A stretch of 64,000 nucleotides of DNA from Eublepharis macularius (Eukaryota; Chordata; Lepidosauria; Squamata; Eublepharidae). Position numbers and translations under genes: made by a program. This document shows, in pieces, positions 24,101 through 32,950 of the stretch; position 1 is the first letter of the stretch; each line of letters starts with the position of its first letter. The stretch lies in contig NC_072797.1 in the NCBI RefSeq assembly GCF_028583425.1, positions 20,494,001 through 20,558,000 on the forward strand, in the 5' to 3' direction. Under the pieces are notes generated by a model. It saw only the letters and a list, made by a program, of their open reading frames with translations. It was not told the DNA's origin and did not search any database.

Positions 24101-27100
24101 TTTCCCAGGGCAATTCCGCACAGCCCAGGGGTGCCACAATGGTGGGCAAACTTCTGAGTGACAACTTGTCTCTGGGAAAGAGCACCTGACCTGACACACA
24201 GACAACCACCCCCTGACACCCCCATCACCTACAGAGGAGGCTGGCCAGCCTCCCCATTGTTCCCTGTGCTGGGAACCAACTGCACAACAAAGAATAAAAC
24301 ACGAACAACACAAAATAAAGTTTTTAAAAAATATTTTCTCCCTTTCAAAGTACAAGTAGGCAAAGCATTATGACACATTACACCAGCAGTCCCCCACACA
24401 GAAAAATAACACAACTCTCACTTAACATCAGAGAATCACAAAAGCACAATTCCTGTCAAAAACACTTTATTTCTATAACTGCTTTAGGTTACACAGTAGG
24501 AGGGCACAACAGGGCATGATAGCAGTGTACTACACAAAATAATACAACCCACTTCACCGTTTCTGACAGCAATTGTGTTTGGGTGATTCTCTGATGTGAA
24601 GTGAGTTGTGTTATTTTTGTGTAGTACACTGCTTTCATGCCCTGTTGTGCCTTCCTACTGTGTAACCTAAAGCAGTTAAAGAAATAAAGTGCTTTTGACA
24701 GCAATTTTTGGGGTGATTCTTTAATGTGAAGTGAGTTGTGTTATTTTTGTGTAAGATACTGCTGCCATGCCCTTTGGTGTGCCCCCCTGCTGTGTAACCT
24801 AAAGCTGTTCAAGAAATAAAGTGTTTTTGACAGGAATTGTGTTTTTGTGATTCTCTGATGTTAAGTGAGTTGTGTTATTTTTGTGAGTTGGAATGCTGGA
24901 ATGCCCTTTGGTGTGCCCCCCTGCTGTGTAACCTAAAGCTGTTCAAGAAATAAAGTGTTTTTGACAGGAATTGTGTTTTTGTGATTCTCTGATGTTAAGT
25001 GAGTTGTGTTAATTTTTCTGTGTGGGGGACTGCTGGTGTAATGTGTCATAATGCTTTCCCTACTTGTACTTTGAAAGGGAGAAAATAATTTTTAAAAAAC
25101 TTTATTTTGTGTTGTTTGTGTTTTATTCTTTGTTGTGCAGTTGGTTCCCATCATAGGGAACAATGGGGCTGGCTGGCCAGCCATCTCTGTAGGTGGTGGG
25201 GGAATTTGAGTGAGGGTGTCTGTGGTTCAGGTGCTCTTTCACAGGGACAAGCTGGCACTCAGAAGTGTGCCCACCATTGTGGCACCCCTGGGCTGTGCAG
25301 AATTGCCCAGGGAAAGAGAGTTTAGAAATTCCCAGCATAAGGAACAAAGGGAGAGGGCTGGCCTTTGCCAGCCTGTTCCTGGGGTTATGGGTGTGGGGAT
25401 GCTGGGGGTGGATTTGGGTCTGTGTGTGGCAGCTGGGGGGGAATTGGGTTTGTGTGGGGCTGTAGGGGGTGGACTTTGGGGGCTGAGAGCACCTACTTGG
25501 GGAGGCCATGAAATGCCCCCCCAAGTGGGAGCTGGCTGAGCCTTGGTGGGGGGTGGGAGTAGAGGTGGGAGAAGGGCCCCTGAGGGCTGGGGGGTATTTT
25601 GCATGCAAAATGCCACCCCTGGCAAGACAAGCCTCCCCCGCTGTAAGTAGTAGAGAAAAGAGCACCTACTTGGGGAGGCCATGAAATGCCCCCCCCCCAA
25701 GTGGGAGCAGGCTGTGCCTTGGTGGGGGGTGGGAGGAAAGGTGGGAGAAGGGACCCTGAGGGTTGGGAGGCATTTTGCATGCAAAATGCCACCCCTGGCA
25801 AGACAAGCCTGTCTCTTCATTTTTTCCCCATAGGAAATAATGAAGAAGATTAGCAGCAGCAAGCTAAAAAGACGCTCACTTTCCCCTTTTTTAGGCGAGG
25901 ATAGGGTGACCTGGTTTGGGGGGCCATAACATGGCCCCCCAAAGTCCAATCGGTCTGAAACTTGGGGGGTTGTTAGAGAGGAGTTAGAGGAAGTTCCCTG
26001 CCAATTGTGGCTTGATTCGGTGGGAAAATGCCTCCCCCAGGCGTCCGGGAAGACGGAGGCTTTTTCCCATTGAAAAACCCGAAACAACCCGAAACGTTTT
26101 GGAAATTGCTGTTTTGGATTACCCAAAACGTTTCAGGTTTTCTGAAACGTTTCGGGAGAACCCGAAACAACCCGAACCAGGTTGTTTCGGGGGGTTTTCG
26201 GGTATCATATACCCGAATTGCACACCCCTAGTCCTGAATGTATTTGTCTAGGAAACTGACACAGTCTGTGGCAGCATCAGATATGAAACTGACACGTGTA
26301 TTAGAGGCACACATGCAAGGCAGTCTTTTAGTGTAGAACTCAAGGGAAGGCAGTTTGTGGTTGGTCTCAGGCGGGGGGGAGGGGCTGCTAGGTAACAGCT
26401 CAAGGAGTAATTTTGGGCCAGTTGACATTCTTAGCCTGACTTACCTCACAGAGTAGTTGTGAGGATAAAATGGAGGAAAACGATAAAAGCTGCTTTTGAG
26501 GGGAAAGGTAGGGTATAAATGAAATAAATAATAAATATAGCTGAAGATGAGGGGAAGATAAAAGGTAGGTTGGTAGGTGTCTTGGAAGGAGAGAAGGAAT
26601 CAGGGAAAGGTGAGGATATGGAAGTTGTCAGGAGAAGGGAAATAGGAAATAGTGTGGGAAGAGTTAGATTTTAAGTACAGCTGCGCCCTCTAATAAGCAA
26701 GCTTTAGCTCTGTAATGGTCTTGTCACACAATGTCTGAAGGATCTTGTCACACAAAGTGCTGGCCAGGCCATATGAGGCGCTTTAAAGCTTTTACCTTTA
26801 TTTAAAAAAAAAAAAGAACATCAGATGTCACGGTTGCTTCAGCTGTATGTTTCCCAGTTCTTAAGTTTCAATTGGCTTCTTTTCCTCAAGAAATATGTAA
26901 TTATTGACTGTGAGCTCTCTGGGGACAGAAACATTTGATTTTGGAAAATCTTTGAGTAACACGGGTGAGGGTGAAATATAAAACAACATCATTCAATAAA
27001 ACATCTAGTGATCTAATTTTATATTCAGTGTTTTTAAAACCTCCCCCCCGCCCACTATTCTTGCTTTTCTTTAGTTGCAACTTGTGACCCATAAATGTCC

Positions 27101-30100
27101 TTAGCATCAGAAGAAGCGGGCAAAAACTTACGCTGAAACAAAATGTTGTACGTCTTTAACAGGAATATTGATTCCTGTTTAAATAAAACTTCTGTAATTT
27201 GGGAAAGGGCAAAAAATAAAATTGCAAAGCAAACATATAATGGTTGTTGTGGATTTTCCGGGTGTATAGCTGTGGTCTTGGCATTGTAGTTCCTGACATT
27301 TCGCCAGCAGCTGTGACTGGCATCTTCAGAGGTGTAGCACCAAAAGACAGATCTCTCAGTGTCACAGTGTGGAAAGCATAAGCACAATTTCAACAGGAAA
27401 GAAGAGACTTTAAGAATGAATAGAGCATGGTTTCCAGTCCTGAAAAACACCAGGCTAACAAAATACTCTATACCCTACAATAGCCCTGCAGAGAAGATTA
27501 GCATATCAAGCACCAATCCATATGCAAAAGAACCTCCTCAGGATACAGTGAAGCATTAGCATTCTATTAGCATTCCACACCCTGGGAAACTCTTACAGGA
27601 TGACTCAGCCCAACCCCACCTTCCTGAGTACATCTTTTCCACACTGTGACACTGAGAGATCTCTGTCTTTTGGTGCTACACCTCTGATGATGCCAGTCAC
27701 AGCTACTGGCGAAACATCAGGAACTACAATGCCAAGACCATGGCTATACAGCCCAAAAAATCCACAACAACCATCGTTCTCCGGCCGTGAAAGCCTTCGA
27801 CAATATGTCAAACATATAATGTTTGACCTTACCTTGGGTAACCGGTACTTCTCTCTCAAGTGAACCCTCAGAATGGCTCTGCCTGCCTTTTTTTGTGTAA
27901 ACGCAGCATCTCTCTCCATTCTGAAAGCAGAAATGAGACATGACAAAATTGAATATTTTCCCTTCATAATGTTCTGTACTGTGCTTGGCAGCCTAAGAGG
28001 CAGAGTAGTATATTTATTTTAATATATATACCCAGCTCTTCCCCTCAAACATGGGTCCCAAAGCAGCTTACAACACTGTTTCCCCTCATTTTCTGTTTTA
28101 TAACTTCATAACAACAACCTTGCGAGATAGTTTAAGCTGAGAGAAGGACTGACCCAAGGTTATCCAGCGAGTCTCTATTGCACAGGAGAGATTTGAACCT
28201 GGCTCTTCCAGATTCTATTTCAAAGCTCTAACCGCTGCACCATGTAGATGGCCGGGGAGAGGGGGGGCGGTTCAAGTCACACCATGAGACACGTTTCGCT
28301 ACATATGTGTCTCCAATGTGTCTCCAGAGCATTCGGTGGACATATGCTAGACAGCTATGATAGGCCATGGTTTCTGACAAGTACCCATAACAAATTTGCA
28401 AGGTTACCTGACTCTCCTTTACATCTCAAGATGGCAAAAAAAAAGCAATTGCAATGTGAAGCAGGTGACCCCCTTCTACCACTCGCTTTGCTTCAACTCC
28501 AGTCCCCTGACAACTGGGCCCAGCACGGCACAATCATGTTTGGATTGCACAAGAAAAGGGGCACAAATTCTGAAGGTAACTGGATCTGGCCAGCAGCCCT
28601 AACGTTGAACGTAAAGGCCAGAATTGAAACACTCCTTCCTCTGGCTGCTGCTTTCATAGATGGTGCTTCAGGTCACAGGAAGGAGGATCTACACGTGAAG
28701 TGGTAGAGTCCTGTGATGACTGAGTGGACTGTACCACTTCAGGGAACGTATCACATTTTGAATCTTTTTTTTTAAAACCTCTATGCATAGACAATAAACA
28801 CAGCATGGAGAGGGCTGGATAAAACCCTTCCTTACTGGCCAGCTGATTTTCTATTAGCATGGAAGTTTGAGAGAGTTTTTTTTTAACATAATGGAACTTT
28901 CAGACATATGATTCTCCACCAGCCGTGTGAAGTGGTATATCCTATTTTATTGTTTGGGGATTCTTGTACTTCAGTCCACAGCATCTGTAAGTCTAGCTAT
29001 TGAGCATCTTTCTTGGTGATAGTGATCCCCCAACAGAATGCTATCCCATAAGCTCAGGCAAGCCCAATCTCATCAGATCTCAGAAGCTAAGCAGGGTCGG
29101 CCTTGGTTAGCAATTGGATGGGAGACCTCCAACGAAGACCAGGGTTGCAGAGGCAGGCAAACCACCCATTTGTCTCTTGCCTTGAAAACCCCAGCAGGGA
29201 TTGCCATAAATCAGTTATGGCTTGATGGCACTTTCCACCAATACAACCTCATGACCCTACTTCTTTCCAAGGCAAATAAGGGCATTCCCATTTGGCTGTA
29301 ATCCAGCGGGAGGTCTAGGGTGCAGTTGGGGAATAGAGAACCATGATTCTTGTCTTTCTCACACTCATAACCCCACTATAATCCTTTCAGGGTTGATCAT
29401 TTATTAACACCAGTGAAATGAGTCACCAAGAATGATCCACAGCCATGGACTCAGCACAAGCGTTTCCAGTCAGAGCGGTATGATGGTCTTATCGCTTCCA
29501 TGACCAAATTACATTAGTAGTATTTGGTTGTGCATTACAGGAGGACTTTGCTGCCAACCTGTCAATTACAGAGGTGTGCAAATGACCAATGAGAGAGAAA
29601 AAAAGCTCTTCTATCACACAGTTCAGGCTAACAGGAAAACAAGAGGGTCACCGAGGGTTTAATCCACTTCAAGCCAGTGATTCACTGTGTCACCTTTGAC
29701 AAGTCTTTCAACCTCTATGAACCTCAAGCTGTTTCAGCCGTAAAACTGAGATTTCTCTGTGTGTGTATAATGGGGGGGGGGGGATGGTGCATCAAATTCT
29801 TTTGACAAAGAAGTCTCCCATTTACATGATGGCTGCTCCCTCCTCCCATATAGTGCCACATGTATACATTTTAATATTAATCTGTAAAAGAGCTCGACTC
29901 TCTTCTGCTAAGATATGCAAGTGAGCATTTCAGGCGGCTTGGCTCCAAACCATTAGCGAAGGGAATCCTTGTTCTATAAAAGGCTTCTTCTGGTTCCCAT
30001 GTTTTCAAGGTGGAGGAGTTTAACTTTTTGTGCATGTGTTTGTTTTTTAGATACTTGATTCCATACTGAAAAGCCCTCAAAATTGTGGATTGTAAAAAAT

Positions 30101-31594
30101 GTTGCATTTTAAGATTCCATGTGGTTAGAGAGCCACATTGCAAAACTGCTTCTAAATATAGTTCTGCTCCAACTTAAATTCCATATGTAATTAACCTTTC
30201 ACCCATAATCATCTTAGATGTGGGGATTTAGACAACCATTATGTAATTGATCATTAGTGAAATGATGCACCAGAGATTTGAAATTCAGTTGTTGCCATTT
30301 CTGTAATTGTGCTTGGCTTTATAATGCTTATAAGATTGAAACCATTTGTTTTGTTTAGCATCCTGCAAGCAGATTACTGATATAGTTGATACGAATATCC
30401 CACAATTAATACATATAGATGCATGTATTATACTTAGCTACCTTTTTCTCCTTGGTTGTTCCTTTTAAACATTTTGAAGATTAAAGGATAAGGGGAACAT
30501 TTAGGACAAATAAAAATGCTTGTATCTTTAATCAGTTGACTGTCCTTTAGAGTAAGAAAATTATAGTAGATCGCATTTCCTGTGTTTTCCTAATTGTAAT
30601 AAAACATGGGGATTTAATGATTATTTTAAGCACACTTTATTGGGTTTTCAGGGGAACGCTCACTAAACTCTCGCTCACTAAACCCGCTTGTACTTTTTAG
30701 AATAAAGCCAATTTTATTGAAATAAAACTAAGAAACACTACCCAACCAATGCACATAAAAAGAAGAAAAAAATTCATTTAGCAGACCAACAGTGGAATTC
30801 TAAATAGAGTGACACTCTTCTAAATCCATTGAAGTCAATGGGCTTAGAAGGCTATTAACTCTGTCTAGGACTGCAGTACAAGTTAGGATTGGGAGGAGAG
30901 TAAGGATAATATGAAATACCAAATATATTAATATTCGTGGAACTTTTGTTTTGGAGAACTTATCTAGTATATATGTTTCTCTCCTGCCTCCTACCCCACT
31001 CCAGGAAACTGAATGGAGATAAAAAGGTGATATAATTTATATCTTTGTTTACTTCATTTATACTCTGCCTCTTTTCCTAAGAGACCCAAAGTGGCTTGCA
31101 GTGTTCTTCTCTCCTCCATTTTGTGCTCGCAATAACCCTGAGGTAGGTTAGGCTGATAGCGTGTGACTCATCCAAGGTCACTGTGCAAGCCTTTATGGCA
31201 GGACTGGGAATTCAAACCTGAGTCTCCTACATTCCTAGTCCCGTGCTTGAACCTCACCACAACGCTTCTCTATAAATCTTCAAGTCAATGACTTTGGAAG
31301 TCCTGCCATGAAAAATCAATGGGACTTCGAGAAAGCAAGCAGCATAGAGATGTGGTCTTGCTCTCTTATAAACTAAGACATTATAAACTAGCCCCGTGAC
31401 GACAACATGGAAATGCATACTCACTTCTCCTCTATCAACTGCTTTTGATATTCCTCATATTCCTCTCGAGTCATCCCAGCAGCTGTGGCAGGATCAGTGG
31501 GAGCCGCTTTTTCTTCCTTTTTCTCTTCAGTCCCACCACCAAGTCCCAGATTTTTCACCTGGTTGCTCAGTATGTTTTTCACTATGAAAGCCAT
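2477..31594 (-). CDS. CPLX4: Complexin-4, complete spliced coding region (3 exons)
   Basis: Complexins bind assembled SNARE complexes and tune vesicle fusion; CPLX4 is the membrane-anchored form of retinal ribbon synapses. Joined exons 31594-31425, 27920-27833 and 2704-2477 total 486 bp, giving 161 residues (human about 160). Exon 1 opens [20 protein letters not shown] and carries the [12 protein letters not shown] segment. Exon 2 carries the basic central helix ([20 protein letters not shown]). Exon 3 is acidic and ends KCSVM, a CAAX-type prenylation signal typical of CPLX3/CPLX4 and absent from CPLX1/2. All junctions are GT/AG with matching phase. The frame is intact. Intron 1 is 3.5 kb; intron 2 is 25.1 kb and full of repeats. 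LMAN1 lies upstream on the same strand, as in human. Identification is from remembered family sequence. Confidence 0.96.
3184..3400. mobile_element. hAT-type MITE (TAGGTTGCC...GGCAACCCTA)
   Basis: 217 bp with terminal inverted repeats TAGGTTGCC/GGCAACCCTA and exact 8-bp flanking duplications attggatt (3176-3183, 3401-3408). Internal sequence is the reptile repeat with 'ctggagatcagttgtaattc'-like text. A partial copy lies at 4740-4846. Confidence 0.88.
4740..5271. mobile_element. Composite of three DNA-element pieces
   Basis: 4740-4846 is the left part of the same MITE as 3184-3400. 4847-about 5209 begins TAGAGATGGGCACGAACC and ends with GGTTCGTATTTCATTTCGTGC-like inverted sequence, a hAT-type element with many gttc/gaac palindromes. 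About 5210-5271 is a reversed, truncated copy of the MITE at 54050-54379. No clean right-hand duplication remains. Confidence 0.65.
5668..5850 (-). repeat. tRNA-derived SINE (tgcatgcag family)
   Basis: Reverse copy with gccttatactgagccagaaa and the head tctggcacgcaaagcagatg. Confidence 0.65.
6560..6735 (+). repeat. tRNA-derived SINE (gggtgac/ggataaaatgg family)
   Basis: gccaggcgactcaggtgtga, then tgggtgacttgggccagcc and gaagataaaatggaggaga. Same family as the split SINE at 21829/26402. Confidence 0.65.
6977..7040 (+). repeat. (ATTC)n microsatellite
   Basis: Sixteen uninterrupted units, with shorter related tracts to about 7130. Confidence 0.95.
7842..7992 (-). repeat. tRNA-derived SINE (tgcatgcag family), partial
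   Basis: Reverse copy with ctggagatgccggggactgg and the tRNA-like head gcatgcaaagaagatgctcc. Confidence 0.7.
9103..9136 (+). repeat. (CA)n microsatellite
   Basis: About 17 uninterrupted dinucleotide units in CPLX4 intron 2. Confidence 0.95.
9306..9778. mobile_element. Palindromic DNA element, copy 1
   Basis: The ends are inverted repeats (TAAGACATCTTACACAGGGA and its near complement at about 9760-9778). The inside holds further inverted blocks (gagggtttgttaatttcat and complement), so most of it can fold back. Same family as 11809-12097, here enlarged. Open frames inside are by-products. Confidence 0.7.
10321..10601. mobile_element. Short inverted-repeat element
   Basis: Bases 10321-10354 (gtatcacacacgtgatggga...) are complementary to 10568-10601. 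A direct repeat agtccttgtgtt lies outside both arms (about 10285 and 10604). Probably a MITE; family not recognised. Confidence 0.55.
10837..11134. mobile_element. Two side-by-side copies of a hairpin MITE
   Basis: Copies at 10837-10980 and 10990-11134 each begin TGATTCC(G/A)CACA and end TGTG(T/C)(G/A)GAATCA. Each is a self-complementary hairpin with ttggataatgcactttcaat near one end and its complement near the other. Both lie in the same orientation with only 9 bases between. Confidence 0.75.
11809..12097. mobile_element. Palindromic DNA element, copy 2
   Basis: About 289 bp, TACACAAGAC...GTCTTGTGTA, nearly a full hairpin with a small central loop. Shares ends and body with 9306-9778. Flanks are only imperfectly repeated, so the insertion duplication is uncertain. 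Confidence 0.72.
12909..15274. mobile_element. Non-autonomous hAT-type element, 2.4 kb, GC-rich
   Basis: Ends TAGACATGGGCA / TGCCTATGTCTA, flanked by exact 8-bp duplications caggtgac (12901-12908, 15275-15282). Inside, about 13373-13560 is the reverse complement of about 14680-14850, and the centre is GC-rich with proline/alanine-rich open frames in several phases. I recognise no transposase, so these frames look non-coding. It lies in CPLX4 intron 2. Confidence 0.87.
15404..15630 (-). repeat. tRNA-derived SINE (gggtgac family)
   Basis: Reverse copy: tatcccacctttcctccaag, aaggtcacccagtgagcttc and the tRNA-like head gatcctagtctgacagtcta. Confidence 0.7.
16239..16262 (+). repeat. (AAC)n microsatellite
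   Basis: About eight uninterrupted units. Confidence 0.9.
16337..16506 (+). mobile_element. Penelope-like element fragment with hammerhead core
   Basis: 170 bp flanked by exact 12-bp duplications aaagtcagagtt (16325-16336, 16507-16518). The outer blocks (about 16337-16366 and 16441-16471) are reverse complements. The centre holds ctgaagatgccagcc...gctggcgaaacgtc. This text recurs in squamate Penelope-like elements, whose terminal repeats are known to carry hammerhead ribozymes. It split an older SINE-like repeat (about 16264-16610). Confidence 0.7.
16370..16436 (+). ncRNA. Hammerhead ribozyme-like motif
   Basis: Conserved box CTGAAGA (16384-16390), stem II GCCAGC/GCTGGC (16392-16397 with 16405-16410), then GAAAC (16411-16415) and GTC (16416-16418). 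Stem III would be the minimal two-pair AC/GT with no loop, as described for Penelope-type hammerheads. Stem I can form with CCT/AGG next to the core and TTGG/CCAA further out. Activity not shown. Confidence 0.65.
18466..20972. other. SINE-like pieces and unassigned repeat around the plus-strand solo LTR
   Basis: 18466-18620 looks like the body of the tRNA-derived SINE in reverse, and 20913-20972 like its head (tgcatgcc...accctgagccac). Between them, outside the LTR, lie about 880 bases with an AATAAA near 20755 that may be a second, older LTR. I cannot fix its ends. Confidence 0.4.
19163..20549 (+). repeat. Solo LTR (retroviral or LTR-retrotransposon type)
   Basis: 1.39 kb, begins TGTTGCC and ends GGTAACA, with 4-bp duplications cctg (19159-19162, 20550-20553). 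It has a TATA-like tatttaagc near 20136 and an AATAAA before its end. Same family as the minus-strand copy at 21912-26397. A 4-bp duplication fits some endogenous retroviruses. No internal region is present. The 293-codon open frame inside is not a gene. Confidence 0.8.
21829..21911 (+). repeat. tRNA-derived SINE, left half
   Basis: Head with gtgtagtggttagag and gattcaaatc (box B-like). Interrupted by the solo LTR; the right half is at 26402-26540. Confidence 0.75.
23029..26230. mobile_element. Non-autonomous hAT-type element, 3.2 kb giant palindrome
   Basis: Ends TAGGGGTGTGCA / TGCACACCCCTA with exact 8-bp duplications gtcctgaa (23021-23028, 26231-26238). About 23029-24550 and 24900-26230 are reverse complements, so each arm is roughly 1.3-1.5 kb. 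Each arm holds about three tandem units around 'cttgtcttgccaggggtggc'. The loop holds a 132-bp tandem repeat. Long open frames here (for example 25239-26126 minus) come from low-complexity arms and match no transposase I know. Confidence 0.9.
24564..25045 (+). repeat. Tandem repeat, period about 132 bp
   Basis: Units begin tgacag(c/g)aatt at 24564, 24696, 24828 and 24962 and contain gtgagttgtgttatttttgtg and taacctaaagc. An inverted unit lies at about 24385-24545. The array is the loop of the palindromic hAT element. Confidence 0.82.
26402..26540 (+). repeat. tRNA-derived SINE, right half
   Basis: Body with gtgaggataaaatggagga and the tail gggtataaatgaaataaataa. Continues the SINE begun at 21829. 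Confidence 0.75.
27276..27342 (-). ncRNA. Hammerhead-like motif, degraded
   Basis: On the minus strand: CTGAAGA, a stem around TGCCAGT/GCTGGC, then GAAAT and GTC. One core-adjacent base differs from the 16370 copy. Confidence 0.5.
27670..27736 (+). ncRNA. Hammerhead-like motif, degraded
   Basis: CTGATGA, stem TGCCAGT/ACTGGC, GAAAC, then ATC where GTC would be expected. The short stem III pair is lost, so self-cleavage is less likely. Confidence 0.5.
27833..27920 (-). CDS. CPLX4: CPLX4 coding exon 2 (SNARE-binding central helix)
   Basis: This 88-bp exon begins after a TTTCAG acceptor, completes a Lys codon split from exon 1, and ends CCCAAG before a GTAAGG donor, phase 0. It encodes the central helix that lies in the SNARE groove in the family. 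A Penelope-like insertion lies within about 25 bp of the donor. Confidence 0.95.
28020..28245 (-). repeat. tRNA-derived SINE (gggtgac family)
   Basis: Reverse copy with caaagcagcttacaacactg and gagatttgaacctggctctt. In CPLX4 intron 1. Confidence 0.7.
29051..29240 (+). repeat. 5S rRNA-derived SINE
   Basis: Contains atctcagaagctaagcaggg and attggatgggagacctcc, with the SINE-specific tail around ccttgaaaaccccagcaggg. Not a functional 5S gene because the 3' part is the SINE body. Confidence 0.87.
31045..31265 (-). repeat. tRNA-derived SINE (gggtgac family)
   Basis: Reverse copy: gacccaaagtggcttgcagt, aaccctgaggtaggttaggc and gaattcaaacctgagtctcc. Shortly downstream of CPLX4 exon 1, in intron 1. 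Partial relatives at 58920-59090, 60175-60300 and 63190-63300. Confidence 0.7.
31425..31594 (-). CDS. CPLX4: CPLX4 coding exon 1
   Basis: The start ATG is the complement of 31592-31594. The exon encodes 56 codons plus two bases and ends before a GTGAGT donor. The N-terminal MAF start and the EEYEEYQKQ segment match the CPLX3/4 pattern. No other in-frame ATG close upstream is needed to complete the family N-terminus. Confidence 0.95.
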
Positions 31595-32412
31595 TTTCTT
31601 CTGTGCCCCAAACCCTCAAAAAGTGGAAAGACACGCCGGGGACAGAAAAACAACCCCCTAAACAAAAGAATAATCTAGTCAGCAAATGGAATTTCTATAG
31701 CCCAAGGCAGATCTTGGAGGGTGCAGTGCTAGTGAAAACGGTATGCCAAAAATGGTTTGTCAGCCATAATCTGGATTAAGGGCAGTGAACTCCTTAGTAT
31801 CTAGAGACAGATGGTTCAGATTACTCAGAGGGGGGAAAATCATTAGACACAGCTACCTACTTTTTATATTAATACCGTAAGCCAATTTTCATTTAAAACA
31901 AATCGCAGTTGTCATTGCAAGAAGGCTAAAATTTCCTTCCTTTTGAGATCTTCAGGCACAAAGGATGCCTCTGCAAGTGGATCAAATCACTCAGATTTAC
32001 ATGGTAGGACCTAGTTGATTACATGAGCCACGTGGACCCAACAAATCATGTTGGATGGACGTGCTCAAAAGAGATTTGGGATGGGATGGGATGGATTCTT
32101 AGATGAGAACCAGTCCTTTGATCGATTCATATTGTTTTATCCAAACGGACACTGGATTTCATTTTTTGACAGACATCTAAAAGTTTTGTGACTGGCTATT
32201 GGAACATTCCGCCAAACTTGTCCTGCAACAAAGCTCTAATCTCTACATGGAATACCACCCACTCCCCCAAATTCTACATGTGACAGGTATTTCCCAACCT
32301 TTTTGTTCCATGAAAGAATCCCTAAATTAATTTTTCAAATCCCAAAGAACCCCTGCCTTTGAAAACTTTACAGGTCAGAAAAAGTTGATGGCAGGGAGGG
32401 CAATTCAATTGT

Positions 32413-32546
32413 GTATGTGTGTGTTATGTGCTGCCATGTCGCCTCTGACCTATGGCAACCCTATAAATAAAAAGGCCTCCAAAATGTCCTATCATTAATA
32501 GACTTCCTCAAGTCCTGCAAACTGGAGGATGTGGCTTCTTTTATTC
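32413..32546 (-). repeat. Interspersed repeat fragment shared with 52620-52745
   Basis: gtcgcctctgacctatggca and tgcaaactggaggatgtggc are the reverse complement of the family seen at 52620-52745 (atgagatggatcgattcatt, agtttgcaaggctta). Confidence 0.5.
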
Positions 32547-32950
32547 AATTACTGCTAAACTACTGTCAAGAAAACTATGACATTGCTATGTGTTGTGTGT
32601 GTGAGATAGCTTACATTGTAAGAAAAAAAGTGAAGTATTTTTCCTTTTTTTGTATTTTTTTAAAAAAATTCAAAATATATCAAATCAAAATAAAAGTTTA
32701 CTTCAATGTGAAAATAAAGTCTCCATCTAAAATCAGTATAAGGATTATTTTCAGTGTGATATTTGGGCGTGTTTATTTTTGCACAAATGGTGAATTCTTG
32801 GCTAAATTTTTGACAAACACACTCGCAATTCTTGCAGATGATTTCTCTTTTTAGCTTTTAATATTTGTCAGGCATAAGAAAACTTGTTTACAGAAGTGAG
32901 GTTGGAAATTGGAATAAGAGGTTCACTGCTTTTGCCAAGATTGTAGGATA

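Larger units (their letters stand above)
21912..26397 (-). repeat. Solo LTR, minus strand, interrupted by the 3.2 kb hAT element
   Basis: TGTTACTGG at the left end and GGTAACA at the right, with 4-bp duplications gctc (21908-21911, 26398-26401). Without the hAT insertion it is about 1.28 kb. A TATA-like tatataagc reads on the minus strand near 22320. Family shared with 19163-20549. Confidence 0.8.
27243..27809. mobile_element. Penelope-like element with two opposed hammerhead-type repeats
   Basis: Flanked by exact 12-bp duplications aaacatataatg (27231-27242, 27810-27821). The left (27243-27385, minus) and right (27640-27809, plus) parts are inverted copies with the same ctga(a/t)gatgccagtcacagct motif. 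The unique centre may be the tail of the element's coding region. The right edge is about 24 bp from CPLX4 exon 2. Confidence 0.68.
2705..27832 (-). other. CPLX4: CPLX4 intron 2 (25.1 kb, repeat-swollen)
   Basis: No host exon besides CPLX4 is recognisable in this span. Identified mobile elements are listed separately. About 5860-6550, 8160-8980, 15640-16230 and 16610-18460 show no feature I can name. Confidence 0.85.
27921..31424 (-). other. CPLX4: CPLX4 intron 1
   Basis: 3.5 kb. Holds SINEs at 28020, 29051 and 31045. 28250-29050 and 29240-31040 are AT-rich sequence with a G run near 29771 and nothing recognisable. Confidence 0.85.

Noticed and set aside
24564-25045. Possible CRISPR-like array
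   Set aside because: Units of 132 bp are contiguous and repeat in full without unique spacers, and this is a vertebrate sequence. It is a tandem repeat in a transposon loop.
25239-26126. Open frame of 295 codons on the minus strand
   Set aside because: It falls in the right arm of the palindromic hAT element. The left arm gives mirror frames on the plus strand (23298-24189), so it reflects CCCC-rich repeats rather than coding.
29051-29240. Possible 5S rRNA gene
   Set aside because: Only the internal-promoter half matches 5S rRNA; the 3' part is a SINE body, and similar copies occur at 424, 45127 and 62436.
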